A DNA stretch of 64,000 bases, from positions 6,503,001-6,567,000 of the forward strand of contig CM057480.1 in the NCBI GenBank assembly GCA_030035585.1. Reading direction: 5' to 3'. Position numbers and translations under genes: made by a program. The notes under the pieces are model-generated. The model was not told where the DNA came from, did not search any database, and worked only from the letters and a program-made list of their open reading frames with translations. This stretch comes from Dugong dugon. Lineage: Eukaryota > Chordata > Mammalia > Sirenia > Dugongidae. Positions 1 to 11,059 of the stretch are shown one piece after another; position 1 is the first letter of the stretch; each line of letters opens with the position of its first letter.

Positions 1-176
1 TGAAGGCCCATGTGAAAAAGCAGGCAGTGTTGTGTAGGGCTCAAGGGCCAGTGAGGAACTTGGGCTAATTAACTGGGCAGGGCCTCTTTTTTGGTCTGAT
101 GGACACACTGCACTTTCATGCTTGAAAAGTACATATACACACAACCTTTGTGAGCATGTCAGAGGGTTCAGACCCC

Positions 177-898
177 AAAGTACCGCCCAATCCATACATC
201 CACATAAAAACTTGTACGTAAATGTTCAAATGTGTGCATGTTCATAAAAGCATTATTCAAATGTTTATCAAAGCATTATTCCTAATGACCAAAAGGTGGA
301 AACAGCCCACATGTCCATCTGCGGATGCTAGATAAACAAAATGTGGTCTATTCATACAATGGAATATTATTCAGCCATAAAAAGAACAAAGTACTATATG
401 CATGTTACAATGTGGAAGAACCTTGAAAACATTAGGCTAAGTGAAAGAAGCCAGTCACAAAAGACCACATATTATATGATTCCATTAGCATGAAACCCCA
501 GAATAGGAAAATCTCTAGAGATAGAAAATAGATTAGTGGTTACCTAAGGCTTGGGAGGAGCCCTGGTGGCTCAGTTGTTAAGAGCTTGGCTGCTAACCAA
601 AGGTCAGCAGTTCAAATCCACCAGCCGCTCCTTGGAAACCCTATGGGGCAGTTCTACTCTGTTCTGTAGGGTCGCTGTGAGTAGGAACTGACTCGATGGC
701 ACCTAACAGCAACAAGGCCGGAGAAGGGAGTGAATGCTAACGGATACGGGATTTCTTTGTAGGGTGGTGAAAATGTTCCAGAATTTATTGTGATGGTGGT
801 TGCAGAGCTCTGTGAAGAGACTGAAAACCACTGAAGTGTAAACTTTAAATGGGTGAGTTGTATGGTGTGTGAATTATATCTCAGTGAAGCTGTTACCA
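177..898 (+). mobile_element. Old L1 3' end (L1M type), split by a SINE
   Basis: Reads like the 3' end of mammalian L1M elements: AATATTATTCAGCCATAAAA, then GTGGTTACC, TGATGGTGGTTGC and GTGAATTATATCTCA near the end. The SINE at 557-715 interrupts it and the L1 resumes at 716. 5' truncated. Confidence 0.85.
557..715 (+). mobile_element. AfroSINE in an L1 3' end
   Basis: GGAGCCCTGGTGGC head, TTGGAAACCCTATGGGGC body, and a tail ending CTCGATGGCACCTAACAGC, a tail form shared with the RTE LINE ends in this window. Confidence 0.92.
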
Positions 899-2059
899 AG
901 GTGGAGGTGGGGGGGCCCATCCAAGGGATTTGTGGGTCCCAAGTTGAGTAGGTCTGAAGGTCCGAGGATGTACATATGTCATACGTGAAGCAGAGCTTGT
1001 GTGTTTTTTGTTGTTTACTGGTGGGCAGCGTCCCTTTGCTGAGGACGGTCCTGGGCCAGCTCCTGAGGGTCCGAGTGATCAGTAGTAGCCTCGGAAGGGA
1101 CAGATCCGACTCCCCATAGGACGTTGAGTTCTGACTTCTGGGGGAATCAGCTATCTGTCAGATGAGGGGGCAGACCCAACGAGGCCCCAGCCTTTTCTAA
1201 GAGTCTTGCCTCCAGCCCTGTCTCTTGCCACTAGCCTGTCTCCACCTTTTCTGTCTGGGGAGAGCCCTGTCAAGGCCCCGGTTGCAGGCCTCTTGGCTTT
1301 TGCGATTCATCTGCTGTAAAGAAACTGCTATGACTTAGTGAGTAAAATCACTGACAAGGGTGATTTATGAGATAAAATATCACTTCTGGTTATTTTGGCT
1401 TACTTTAGTCGGATGTGGCTTTCTGGTTAAAGGCCCAAATGTCAATTGGAATTTCAGGGCCTGGGGTCAGGCAGGCTTCGCTCTGTCCAAGACACACAGG
1501 GCAGCATTTTCTCAGCACGGAGCTTGTGTCTGACCACAAACGCTCCCTGAGAAGGTGCTCCCCTCCAGTGCTTCGGCTCTAGGACATATGTGTCATACCT
1601 GAAATGCTGTTGTCTGTCAGTGTGGTGACGTTTGTGCCATTTACCTCTTTCTCAGACGGGTGTAGACAAGTCACATATTAATATCCTATGCAGCTTTCCA
1701 GCATTTTTTAGCCTCTTGCTGTAGATCTCGTGCTTGACAGAGCATGGTGGTGAGAGGGATCAGGCAAATGACCCATATTCTTCCGCAACCAGAATTATGT
1801 TTTGAAAACCTGAGATTCAAAACGGAGTATTGACTAAAAGCAATTTTATTTTTTAAAGGCAAGCGTTCCTGCCTTCCAGCTATAAAAACAAATAGACAAA
1901 AACACACAATAAAAGCATTTGCAACAAAGGGCTGACAAAATACCTTTTATTCTCCAACCAATTTTACGTCTTGATTTTGACATTTCCTTGCCTTCTTAAT
2001 AGGGTTTATGGAGCTTTTTCAGCCTTGTCCCTGATGACTCAATGTCAGTCATGCGGTTT
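899..2059. other. No gene or clear repeat recognised
   Basis: Intronic sequence of mixed composition. Neither strand gives a convincing exon, and no SINE, L1 or LTR signature is visible. Confidence 0.5.
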
Positions 2060-2585
2060 CAGTCCATTGGGAGATGTGGACATGTAGACAGAGCCCAGGA
2101 GGACCGTGAGAGGAGAGCTGTAATAGGGCCATGAACCCACGGGGCCAGGAGGAGATGAGAAGTTTTTAGGATTGCTGAGAGAGACTGGGTCTTCCTCTTG
2201 TTGTTATTGTGTGCCATCGAGTTGGTTCTGACCCAGCGACCCCACGTGACGGAGCAGAACTGCCGCATAGGATTTTCTAGATCGTAATCTTTATGGGAGC
2301 AGAGTGCCAGGTCTTTCTCCTGAGAAGCTGCTGGATGGGTTCGAACCACCAACCTTTTGGTTAGCAGCCAAGCGCTTAACCTCTGTGCCACCAGAGCTCC
2401 TTTGGGTCTTCTTAGAGGGGACATTTTGGGCAGAAGGACTGAGTTCAAGGACAGAGAGGGGAGTGGTAGAAAATGAAGTTAGAGAAGCAGTTTGGGGGCC
2501 AGACGTGAAAGGCTTCATGTGTCAAGGAGTTTGGACATCACCCTGAGAGCTTTGTGGAACCAGAGGAGGCTTTGAGTGAAGGCTC
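2060..2585 (-). mobile_element. L2-like relic split by a SINE
   Basis: Both sides of the SINE resemble the antisense of L2 elements: purine-rich, with AGAGGGGAGTGGTAG and GCCAGACGTGAAAGGC followed by AAGGAGTTTGGA. Strongly decayed; the class is tentative. Confidence 0.5.
2198..2401 (-). mobile_element. AfroSINE, long form
   Basis: Reverse-oriented copy beginning with TTGTTGTTATTGTGTGCC and ending AGAGCTCCT. It includes the extra internal segment (CGTAATCTTTATGGGAGC ... CTTTCTCC) that marks the ~200-bp form. Confidence 0.9.
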
Positions 2586-3485
2586 TAAGGGTCTCCTACA
2601 ATTCTCAGTGCATAGACTTTATAGCAAATATTACTGGACTGCCTGGAGGCAGTTTTTGTTTTCCGCTTCTTTGTTTTATTCAGCTATGTCAGGTGTCACG
2701 ATGACTATTGTTAGGTGACATGTTGCCTAAAAAGTTCTTTCTTACCTGCCTTCATAATGGAGCTTACGGAAGTTGAGGAGGACAGAAATTTATATTTACG
2801 GTTTGAGGCAGGGAGGAAGTGATTCATTCTTTAACTAATATTTTATGCTTCGATGGCTCCAGTTCTATTTCAGTTTGTCCTAAAACACAGAGAGACCATA
2901 AAGTTAATTAACTTTATTTAATTTAGACTTTATTTAAGGAGGAAGCAAAGGAGTGTGATTTGCGTCAACACCGGTCCATCTGGGAATTTGAAGAAAGGGG
3001 GTAATTCCTTTTTTCCTGAGAACTTTGGTGAGATCTATGTAATAGCTCATCTCTCAGCAAGCCCGTCACTATTTTGCTTTTTGTTGTTGTTGTTGTTACT
3101 TTTCTTTCTCCCAAGTTAGCCTCCCAGTTGTCCCTGAGGTACGTGGGGTGAGAGCCTCTTAATCTTGGGAACTGGACCTTTGTCTTTCCTGTTTTAAGCC
3201 CTCCAAGTGTCTGAACATCTTTTTTCCAGAGAATAATAAAGTCGACATTCAATTCCACTGTATTGCTGTTATTTTTAAAGAAGCTGCAGGCCGCGTTTGA
3301 GAAATTTAAAACTAGAGCTTAAAACAGTATCTGAACTTTTGTCTTAAATTCTCGTGAGAGAATTTTATCTATCTTGAGAATTTAAAACAGACAGACAGAC
3401 ACACAAATCTGTCTGATCAACAAAAGAAGTAGGTCAGGCATTTCCGGGAGACTAACACTTATTGAACCACCACCTGTCTGTCACA
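2586..3485. other. No gene or clear repeat recognised
   Basis: Intronic sequence with a short (TTG)n run at ~3081-3098 and a short ACAG run at ~3389-3402. No supported exon on either strand. Confidence 0.5.
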
Positions 3486-3491
3486 CAATAG

Positions 3492-3615
3492 CCAAAGGAT
3501 GGACTGGAACATACCAATGATGATGAAGGTGGCACAGGACCAGGCAGTGTTTTGTTCTGTTATACATAAGGTGGTCATGAATTGGAGACAGTGCGGACAG
3601 CACCTAACCGCAACA
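3492..3615 (+). mobile_element. 3' tail of an RTE LINE or related SINE
   Basis: Shows the shared tail pattern: GATGAAGGTGGCACAGGACC, GTTTTGTTCTGTTATACATA and GCACCTAACCGCAAC. Only the 3' ~120 bases are present. Confidence 0.7.
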
Positions 3616-3993
3616 CCATTTACCAAAACAATTATTTTCACCTTGGTGATAATAACGAAGAGGGAGGAAACTGCCAGGGTCAAGACATAGTCAGAGAAAG
3701 TCAGACTTTGTCATGATGGAGCTGTCTTAACTGGGTCGACGCTACGAGGCCCCAGAAGCCACTGGTGTTCGCTCTGCCAATGCCTGGCCCCAGCGGGGCT
3801 CATTCCATTCATTAAGAGTGTGTCTGCGTTTAGATCACCTTTACCAAAATATGCGTACTCCCTGCCCCCAGCAATTTCGCCATCATATTTTAAATGAGGA
3901 ACAAAAAATCAGAGCGAATATATTTTTTAAAACAGAATTTTTAAAGGTTTCCTTCTTTAAAAGTGACTGTTTCTCATTGATGCTGGTCGAGTG
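3616..3993. other. No gene or repeat recognised
   Basis: Unique-looking intronic sequence up to the L1 insertion. Confidence 0.5.
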
Positions 3994-4003
3994 GGGAATG
4001 CAA

Positions 4004-4266
4004 GTTTGTTTGTTTTTTTTTAATTGTGTTTTAGGGGAACGTTTCCAGAACACATCAGTTTCTCATTCAAAAATTTTATACACAAATTGTTTGGGACATT
4101 AGTTGCAATCCCTGCAATGTGTCAGCACTCTCCCCCTTGCCCTCTCCACCCTGGGTTCCCCGTGTCTGTTAGTACAGTTTTCCTGTCCCGTCCTGCTCTC
4201 TTGTCTTTGCTTTTGGCCAAGTGTTGCCCATTTGGGCTCATATACTTAATGGAACTAAGAAGCATT
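4004..4266 (-). mobile_element. L1 3' UTR end with target-site duplication
   Basis: Antisense copy of the L1 3' UTR seen several times here (TTTCTCATTCAAAAA, ACACAAATTGTTTGGGACA, CTGGGTTCCCC). GGGAATGCAA at 3994-4003 and 4267-4276 is the target-site duplication. It is the most diverged member of the set. Confidence 0.8.
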
Positions 4267-4536
4267 GGGAATGCAAATATTTCTTCTTCCAGTGAGCAGT
4301 ATTCTCTAAAGCTCTTAAACCAAGAACAGAGTTGGGTTGGTGTGACTCTTCAGAAGCCAGTGTCTTTGGCTTCCACCGTAAGAAGACACTTGTGGCCAGT
4401 CTGAGACACTTTGTCCAAAGACTTGAACCACTTTGTAGAAACATGAGCATGAAGAATTCTTGTAGTAGGGCTCCGTGTCACCTCTTCAGTGAATCCTTTC
4501 TCGGGCAGAATTATCAACAAGTATTATCTACCGAAA

Positions 4537-4747
4537 GGAGCCCTGGTGGCACAGTGGTTAAAAGCTTGGCTGCTAACCAAAAGGTCAGTGGTTTGAAACC
4601 ACCAGCCACTCCGTGGGAGAAAGATGTGGCAGTCTGCTTCTGTAAAGATTACAGCCTTGGAAACCCTGTGGGGCTGTTCTACTCTGTCCTGTAGGGTCGC
4701 TATGAGTTAGAATTGACTTGACAGCAACAGGTTTGGTTTTGGTTTTT
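4537..4747 (+). mobile_element. AfroSINE, long form, first of a serial pair
   Basis: GGAGCCCTGGTGGCACAGTG head, long internal segment (AAAGATTACAGCC) and GGTTTGGTTTTGG tail. Preceded by GTATTATCTACC at 4521 and followed by TATTATCTAC at 4748. Confidence 0.93.
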
Positions 4748-4761
4748 TATTATCTACAGAT

Positions 4762-4980
4762 GGAGTCCCTGGGTGGTGCAAACAGTTAAGTGCTCAGCTA
4801 CTAACCAAAAGGTTGACAGTTCAGATCCACCCGGAGGTGCCTCGGAAGAAAGCCTATTGATCTGCTTTCAAAAGCTGACGGCCACTGAAAACCATATGGA
4901 TCACAGTTCTGCTCTGACACACGTGGGGTCACCATGAGTCAGAACTGACTTGACGATGACTGGTTTGGTTAGTTTTCTTG
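4762..4980 (+). mobile_element. AfroSINE, GAGTCCCTGGGTGG form, second of a serial pair
   Basis: A different subfamily from its neighbour: GGAGTCCCTGGGTGGTGC head, GAAGAAAGCC and CACACGTGGGGTCACC body. GTATTATCTACT at 4981 is the third copy of the shared target. Confidence 0.92.
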
Positions 4981-5009
4981 GTATTATCTACTGAGAGCTG
5001 CTGAATATA

Positions 5010-5670
5010 CATTGAATATCACTCTGCTTTGCTGGGTGCTGAGAATCTAGGCTTGAATAAGACGGACAAAGCCCTTCCCTTCACAGAGCCTGAGTTATAG
5101 CTAGAAATACTGAATCAACCAATCATCTAAAAAATGATAAGAAAGTCGGATAGTAAGAAATGAGTGACTTGGGGTGGAAGATCTGATATTGAGGAGGGTG
5201 ATCATGACCGTGTTCCCTGAGGAGGTGATGATGGAGTTGAGACTCTAGTTATCAGAAGTCTTCAGACGTGGGGAAACTGTGTTTCTGGCATACAGGGAAG
5301 CTAGTGCATACGTGAGAACAAGTCTGGTGTGTTAAGGAATGGACGAGAAGTCCACAGGGAGTCCAGTGAGCAAGGGTGAGAACGACGGACACAGGGTGAG
5401 AATGACGGACACGGGCGAGAGGAGGAAGGTGCGCTGTGAGTCCTGGCAGGGAGGTTAAAAGCAGGAGTGTGACATCATCAGATTTTCGTTGTGGCTGCTG
5501 TGTAGAGCCGGTTGCAGGGTTAGGGGAGGAAGTGGGGAAACCCGTGAGGAGGCTGCGGTGGTCCCAGACAGCAGTGATTCTGACCTGATCTAGAAGACGG
5601 GCTGTGAGGATGAAGGGAAGCAGAGGGATTTTGGCCTGGTGATGGCATAACAACCTGCACCTCACCCGCG
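5010..5670 (-). mobile_element. L2-like relic
   Basis: Antisense L2 pattern: GCTGGGTGCTGAGAATC, then purine-rich sequence with GGCTGCTGTGTAGAG and GGAGGCTGCGGTGGTCC. An imperfect direct repeat of GTGAGAACGACGGACAC lies at 5375-5415. Confidence 0.55.
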
Positions 5671-5985
5671 GCAGCACTGCCCAGTATGGTAGCCACTAGC
5701 CACAGGTGGCTGTCTGAGTTTAAATGGCAATTAATTTGTGCTCGCTTCGGCAGCACGCGTACTAAAAACCGGAACAATACAGAGAAGATAAGCACGGCCC
5801 CTGCGCCACAGTGACACGCAAATTCGTAAATTTAAATTAATGAAAATGAATTAAAAGTAAAAATTCAGCTCCTCCTTCACACTGGCCACATTGCAGTTGC
5901 TCCATAGCCACATGTGGCTCGTGGCTACCCTGTTGGACAGCACGGGACACTTTCATCATTGCAGAAAGTTCTGCCCCACGCTCAG
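5664..5985 (-). mobile_element. Small hAT-type DNA transposon split by a U6 copy
   Basis: Matches the mammalian hAT-Charlie MITE group with TATGGTAGCCACTAGCCAC at one end and CCACATGTGGCTCGTGGC, GACAGCACGGGACA and GCAGAAAGTTCTG at the other. The AT-rich centre holds the U6 insertion. Confidence 0.75.
5738..5830 (+). pseudogene. U6 snRNA pseudogene, 3' truncated
   Basis: Begins exactly at the U6 5' end, GTGCTCGCTTCGGCAGCAC, and keeps ACAGAGAAGAT, GGCCCCTGCGC and GACACGCAAATTCGT, but lacks the final ~13 bases and the T-run terminator. Several substitutions lie in the normally invariant core (ATATAC became GCGTAC). AT-rich TTTAAAT...AATTAAT-like sequence on both sides suggests LINE-mediated insertion. 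A processed copy, not a working gene. Confidence 0.92.
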
Positions 5986-6064
5986 AGCTTATGACATCCT
6001 CTGTCTTGGGAAGGCAACTAAGCCAGTGTATAGCTCACTTAATGCCCATTTTGTTAAGAGCCAA

Positions 6065-6270
6065 AGTCCCTAGGTGATGCAAACAGTTTGTATTCAACTG
6101 CTAACCTAAAGGTTGGCAGTTCTAACCCACCCAGTGGTGCCACAGAAGGAAAAGCCTGGCAGTCTGCTTCCATTAAGATTACAGTGAAGCAAACCCCGTG
6201 GCACAGTTCTGCTCTGTAACACATGGGGTCACATGAGTCAGAGCTGACTCAACGGCAACTAACAACAACG
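6065..6270 (+). mobile_element. AfroSINE, GAGTCCCTGGGTGG form, first of a serial pair
   Basis: AGTCCCTAGGTGATGC head, GGTTGGCAGTTCTAACCC box, tail CAACGGCAACTAACAACAAC. TGTTAAGAGCCA at 6052 and TGTTAATAGCAGA at 6271 flank it. Confidence 0.9.
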
Positions 6271-6283
6271 TGTTAATAGCAGA

Positions 6284-6455
6284 AACCAAAAAAAAAAAAA
6301 AAACTCTTGCCGACAAGTCGATTCCGACTCATGGCGACCCTATAGGACAGAGTAGAACTGCCCCATAGAGTTTCCAAGGAGCGCCTGGTGGATTTGAACT
6401 GCCGACCTTTTTGTTAGAAGCCATATCACTTAACCGCTACACCACCAGGGTTTCC
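6284..6455 (-). mobile_element. AfroSINE, second of a serial pair, opposite strand
   Basis: Starts with a long A-run after ACC, then CAAGTCGATTCCGACTCATG and ends CACCAGGGTTTCC. Target copies TGTTAATAGCAGA (6271) and ATTAATAGCAGAG (6456) flank it. Confidence 0.92.
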
Positions 6456-6468
6456 ATTAATAGCAGAG

Positions 6469-6805
6469 GATGGAGGGAAATTTTGTTTCTGAGAAGTTTA
6501 TAGCAGGAAGCTCTGGAGAATTAACTGAGGCCAGAGAAGATGTAACTCTGAGTTTGAGATAAGGTTTGGGAGGAGTCACAGGGCACGTGCACAGAATGCT
6601 AGCTATATATCACAGCATGGTTTGGATGAGGAGGCCTAGTTCCCATGGGAGCTGAAGGCTCACCATGGGCCATAGGCGATAATCTTTGGGAGAAAAGAGT
6701 CACTAGAACAGATCAGACAGTGTGTAGAATTAAGGAAGGTGATTAGAAGAAAAACAGTACCGACTTCGATCAGCAGCCAGGAGCAACAATTTACAGGTTT
6801 AGTTG
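6469..6805. other. No gene or repeat recognised
   Basis: Unique-looking intronic sequence. Confidence 0.5.
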
Positions 6806-7003
6806 CTGAGCAGGTCTCAGCAGAGCTTCCGGACTAAGAAGAACTAGGAAGAAAGGCCTGGCAATCTACCTCTGAAAGTCAGCCAGTGAAAATCCTATGC
6901 ATCACAATGGTCCTGTCAGCAGCCAGTCTTGGGGATGGCACTGGACTGGGCAGCTTTTCATTTCTATTGTGTATGGGATTGCCATGGTCCAGCAGCTAAC
7001 AAA
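6806..7003 (+). mobile_element. tRNA-Gly-type SINE, 5' truncated
   Basis: Lacks the tRNA head. The body is clear: CAGCAGAGCTTCCGGACTAA, AGGAAGAAAGGCCTGGC, CAGCCAGTGAAAATCCTATG, ending CAGCTAACAAAAA. Confidence 0.75.
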
Positions 7004-7329
7004 AATTACTGTAAGTAAGTGTTTAAAAAAAAAAAAGCCCACTTAAATAACGCTCCCACTCCATAAAACATGCGGCACAGCACACTTACAAAAACAGGTC
7101 GGAGAGGGGGTTGTGTGGTAGGCAAGAAAAGTATAAAGTGCACATTATTTGCATAAACATATGGTAGTTATCTTGTGCTGCGTACTGGTTATCTATTACC
7201 TTCTCTCTCTCTGTCTCTCTCATTTCCCCCTTGATCAATTCTGATCGGCCTTGTTTGGGGTTTGCTCCTTTGTTTTTTATAAAAACCAACTTCTGGTTTT
7301 ATTATTTCTCTATTGTATGTTTTCTGTTT

Positions 7330-7609
7330 CATTTAATTTTAATCATCATTTTGAAGACAAACTTTTACTGAAGCATAAAATGTATACGGAAAAGTGCACA
7401 ATTTGTCATCACGCGGTTTGATTAATTTCCAAAAAATTAACATTCTTGGATAACCACCACTCAGATCAGGGAATAACATATGATCTGCCCCCAGAAACAT
7501 CTCTCGGGCCCCCTCGAAGTCACATCCCACCTCCTCTCCAATGGTGTCATCTATCCTGACTTCACTCGCCATAGATTATTTTTGCCTAAGTTTGAACTAA
7601 ATATATATG
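7330..7609 (-). mobile_element. L1M 3' part, left half of a split element
   Basis: Antisense L1M 3' end with TTACTGAAGCATAAAATGTA and CCAATGGTGTCATCTATCC. It continues on the other side of the 1.3-kb insertion at 8924. Confidence 0.7.
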
Positions 7610-8923
7610 CCCAAATAGGCTACTTGTGTGCACTAGTTTGATTATTGGTGCCTTTGAAGCTCTAATGTCCCGGCACCAGGTAGTTAGATCTGTTACTAAG
7701 TATGTGAGCCCAGGAGTCCGTTAAATTTTCCTGTATGGATTCAGCTCAGGTGTCCAGGCAGTCAGTCACCAAGGGTGTGGTGCAGGCTCTCACGTGCAGT
7801 CTTAGAGAGGCATAGGTGATTGGTGGAGGCACAGGTATCTGGCTGCAGTAGGGGGTCATGCGCTGAGCAAGGCAGGGGACTGATGGCTGCCCCTGAGTGT
7901 CTGAAAGGAAAGCGTGTCCCTGTTCCCTAGAGCGAGTAGGTAGGTGAGTTTTGCAGCTGGACTATGAGCACCCTACTCTGTTGGCTGTAAGGACTGGGGG
8001 GCATCATTTATTCTTGGACCACTGTCGCAGGTCGCTAGGTGGCGTTGGTGGAGCCACCAGTCCTCAAGCCCCTGATGCGGGCAGGTAAGGAGCCTGCTTA
8101 AAGGGCAGAGCAGTGGCAAACGTCACAAACCTGCCGCTTCACAGCTGAAACAGTTGAAGTTAGACTTCAGGTGTTTGCCCTGTTGTACTGTGATAGTGAG
8201 GGCTTATGCTGTTGAGATGGGCCCGCACAAGTCTATGCAAGGGTGAAAGGCACTCAAAGTCTATGGACCCGTTACGACTGTGCCTCGGCAAAGGAGCTGT
8301 GCCGACCCTGACGTCCTGGCTTAGGGGAGCCGGTAGCTTATTTTTTCCGTTTGTTAATTTGTTCCCTCTCCAAGGCCAGGAGAATGGGTCAGGGCACCTT
8401 ATGGGATCTACTTCTGGCCCAGGGGGACTCCTCAATCGCTGAAGCCGGCCAGGACCCGGTGCAGAGCCGGGAGGGAGGAGGTAAATGCTAGAGAGGTTTT
8501 TCCCAAATGGGTTTTTTTTTTTTTTAATCCCCGTGGTAGGCCACATGCGAGTGCTTATCTTTAGCCACTTGAGTGCTGCTTTTCACTGGTTCTGGGTGTC
8601 CAAGTAGACTCTGCTGCCGGATCTCTCTCTGTGTGGAAAGTGCCTCCCGAGCTTACAGAGCTGTATGCCCGCCTCACTGCACACCCTGAGCTGATCTGGA
8701 CCGAAGGGCTGCGGCTCCTGCTGGGTCAGGTCTGGCAACTCCTCGCTGCTTCTGAACCGTCTCTCTCTCCCCACCGCCACTCAGTCTGATTCCTCAACTT
8801 TGCCTTTGATGTTCAGGGCTCCTAGATATTCATATACAATCAATTCACTTGTTTTTTCAGGTCTTTGTTGTAAGAGGGACCTGGAAAGCCATCTGACTAC
8901 TCCGCCATCTTGGCCCCGCCTCC
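7610..8923 (-). mobile_element. Isolated L1 5' end (5' UTR/promoter region) inside an older L1
   Basis: Read on the - strand it begins GGAGGCGGGGCCAAGATGGC, the typical mammalian L1 start with a YY1-type motif, followed by a GC-richer 5'-UTR-like sequence of about 1.3 kb. No ORF1, ORF2 or poly(A) end follows. TGAACTAAATATATAT at 7593 and TGAACGATATATATA at 8924 look like a target-site duplication. The recognition of the L1 start is strong; the assignment of the whole 1.3 kb to L1 is inference. Confidence 0.65.
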
Positions 8924-10345
8924 TGAACGATATATATAAATGTAATCGTACATTATGTAGACCTTTATGTTTAGCTCGTTACGCAGAACAGTCCTTTGTT
9001 GATTTTAATTGCTGTATGATATTCAGTTGTTTGAATATGCCAACATTTAGTTTTTCCATTTTACTGGAAAGGGGCATATGGGTTGTTTCCAGCTTTTGCC
9101 TATTAAAAATAGTGCTACCATATGAATACTCTTGTGCATGTCATTAGGGACACATGTGTACCTCTTTTGTATAGGAGTGGAATTCTAAGAATTGAATTGC
9201 TGGGTCATAGGGATTTGCCACCCAAAGGGTTTTTCAAAGTGTCTCTACTGGTCGACACCCTCCAGCAGTTAATGAGAACTTCCGTTGTCTTACATCCTTG
9301 TCAACAGTTGATACGATATCATCCATCTTTTTATTTTAATAATTCTGGTGACTGGGATTGATACCTTGTTGTGGTTTTAATTTGCATTTCCCTGATGACA
9401 AATGAGTTGAAAACATTAATTGATTTTTGTGTATGGTGTGAGGTGGGGGTCAAGATTCACTTTTTTCCCATACAGCTATCCAATTGACCCAGCACCATTT
9501 GCCAAAAAGACTGTTCTATCCTGTACTGAATTGCAGTGCCCCCCTTTTCACAAATCAATGACCATATGTGTATGTGAATCTGTTTTGACATTCTCTGTTC
9601 CATTGGTCTATTTTGGAGCAATGTCACTCTTTTTGCAGCAGTGTTAATTACTATAATAAGCTTGATTTTCCTGTAAGTGAGATCTTCCCATTTTGTTATT
9701 CATTAAGATTGTTTTGGCTGTTCTTGGCTGCCCCTTCCATTTCCACACACATTTTAGACTCAGCTTATCAATTTCCATCAGAAAAGAAAACTACTGGGAT
9801 TTTGGTTGGAAATGTGTGGAATTTGGAAGAATTGAGTATCTTTACAATATTGAGCCTTCCAACTTATTTAAGTCTTTAACATATATCCGTAATATTTTAT
9901 CGTTTTCTAGGTAAAGGTTTTGCACATCTTTCATTACATGTATTCCTAGGCATTTGGTGATTTTTTGCACAATATTTTAACAGTATTTTAAATTTCATTC
10001 TCTGAAATTTTTTTCTAATATATAGAAATACATTTGTTTGTTTTATATGAGCTTGTATCAGGGGCCTTGCACATATCCCCTATTAATCCTAATCATTTGT
10101 TTATAGATCCTTTTGCATCTTCTATGGGCACGATCATGTTGTTGGCAATTAGTGATACTTTCATTAATTTCTTTCCATTCCTGTGCCTTTTATTTCTTTT
10201 CTTACCGTATTGCACTGGCTAGGATCTCCAGCATGATGTTACATAGAAATGTTCATACTCGCACATTATTTTTTCATTCCCAATTTCAGGGAAGGGGAAG
10301 CTTTATTATTTCACCATTAAATATGCTTTTCATTTAAAGTTTTTG
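8924..10345 (-). mobile_element. L1M ORF2/3' region, antisense
   Basis: Antisense L1: ATTGAATTGCTGGGTCATAG, TTAATTTGCATTTCCCTGAT, CCAGCACCATTTGCC and ATTCCTAGGCATTTG are consensus-like landmarks. All frames are broken. Confidence 0.85.
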
Positions 10346-10387
10346 AAAACACACTTTCTCAAATTTAAGTAGTTCTCTCCTCCATCA

Positions 10388-10551
10388 GGAGCCCTGGTGG
10401 TGCAGTGGTTAAGAGCTATGGCTGCTAACCTAAAGGTCAGCAGTTCAAATCCACCAGCTGCTCCTTGGAAACCCTATGAGGCAGTTCTACTCTGTCCTAC
10501 AGGGTCGCTATGAGTTGGAATCAACTCAACAGCAACAGGTTTGGTCTTGGG
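10388..10551 (+). mobile_element. AfroSINE
   Basis: GGAGCCCTGGTGGTGCAGTG head through GGTTTGGTCTTGG. A TCTCCTCCATC-like sequence on both sides is the likely target duplication. Confidence 0.93.
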
Positions 10552-10765
10552 TCTTCTCCTTCGCCATCTTGACTTCTAACATTATAGTTTAGTTTTGCCT
10601 ATTTTTGAACTCTGCAAATGTGTGTATGGCTCCTCTTGCTCGAAATTTTGTCTCTGGGCTTACTCCTTGTTGGTGTGTGAGCAGTAATTCATCCCTTTTT
10701 ACTGCTCTATGTAGCGTTCCATTCTGAAAATACCACCGTTTGTTTATGTATTCTACAGGGGCCAG
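10552..10765 (-). mobile_element. L1M 3' fragment, antisense
   Basis: CTTGACTTCTAACATTATAG, TTTTGCCTATTTTTGAAC and GTTTGTTTATGTATTCTAC match L1M 3' landmarks. Confidence 0.6.
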
Positions 10766-11059
10766 GCAGATAACATGAAAGAGGGAAGTGGTGAGATGTA
10801 AGGTTGTAGAGAGTGTTGGGGGACAGTGGGGGCCTGGATAATATATGCCCTGAGTAAAGGAACAGTTTGTACACAGTTTTAGCCTATTTGTGTTATGTGT
10901 GAACATAAGCCCAGAGTTGCTGTTTTTCTGATTTCGCAAAGAAGCCAACCATCTGTATATATTTTTAATTTGAAATTTCTTTCCATTTTTGAATTAAAGT
11001 TTCATAGCCCCAAGAACCCTAGATTAATATATACATGTCCTTGAAGGAGGCAGTAACTC
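10766..11059. other. Nothing recognised
   Basis: AT-rich intronic sequence with no convincing repeat or exon. Confidence 0.4.

Noticed and set aside
5738..5830. A functional U6 snRNA gene
   Set aside because: No T-run terminator, 3' end missing, core substitutions, and an insertion context inside a MITE with no proximal sequence element seen.
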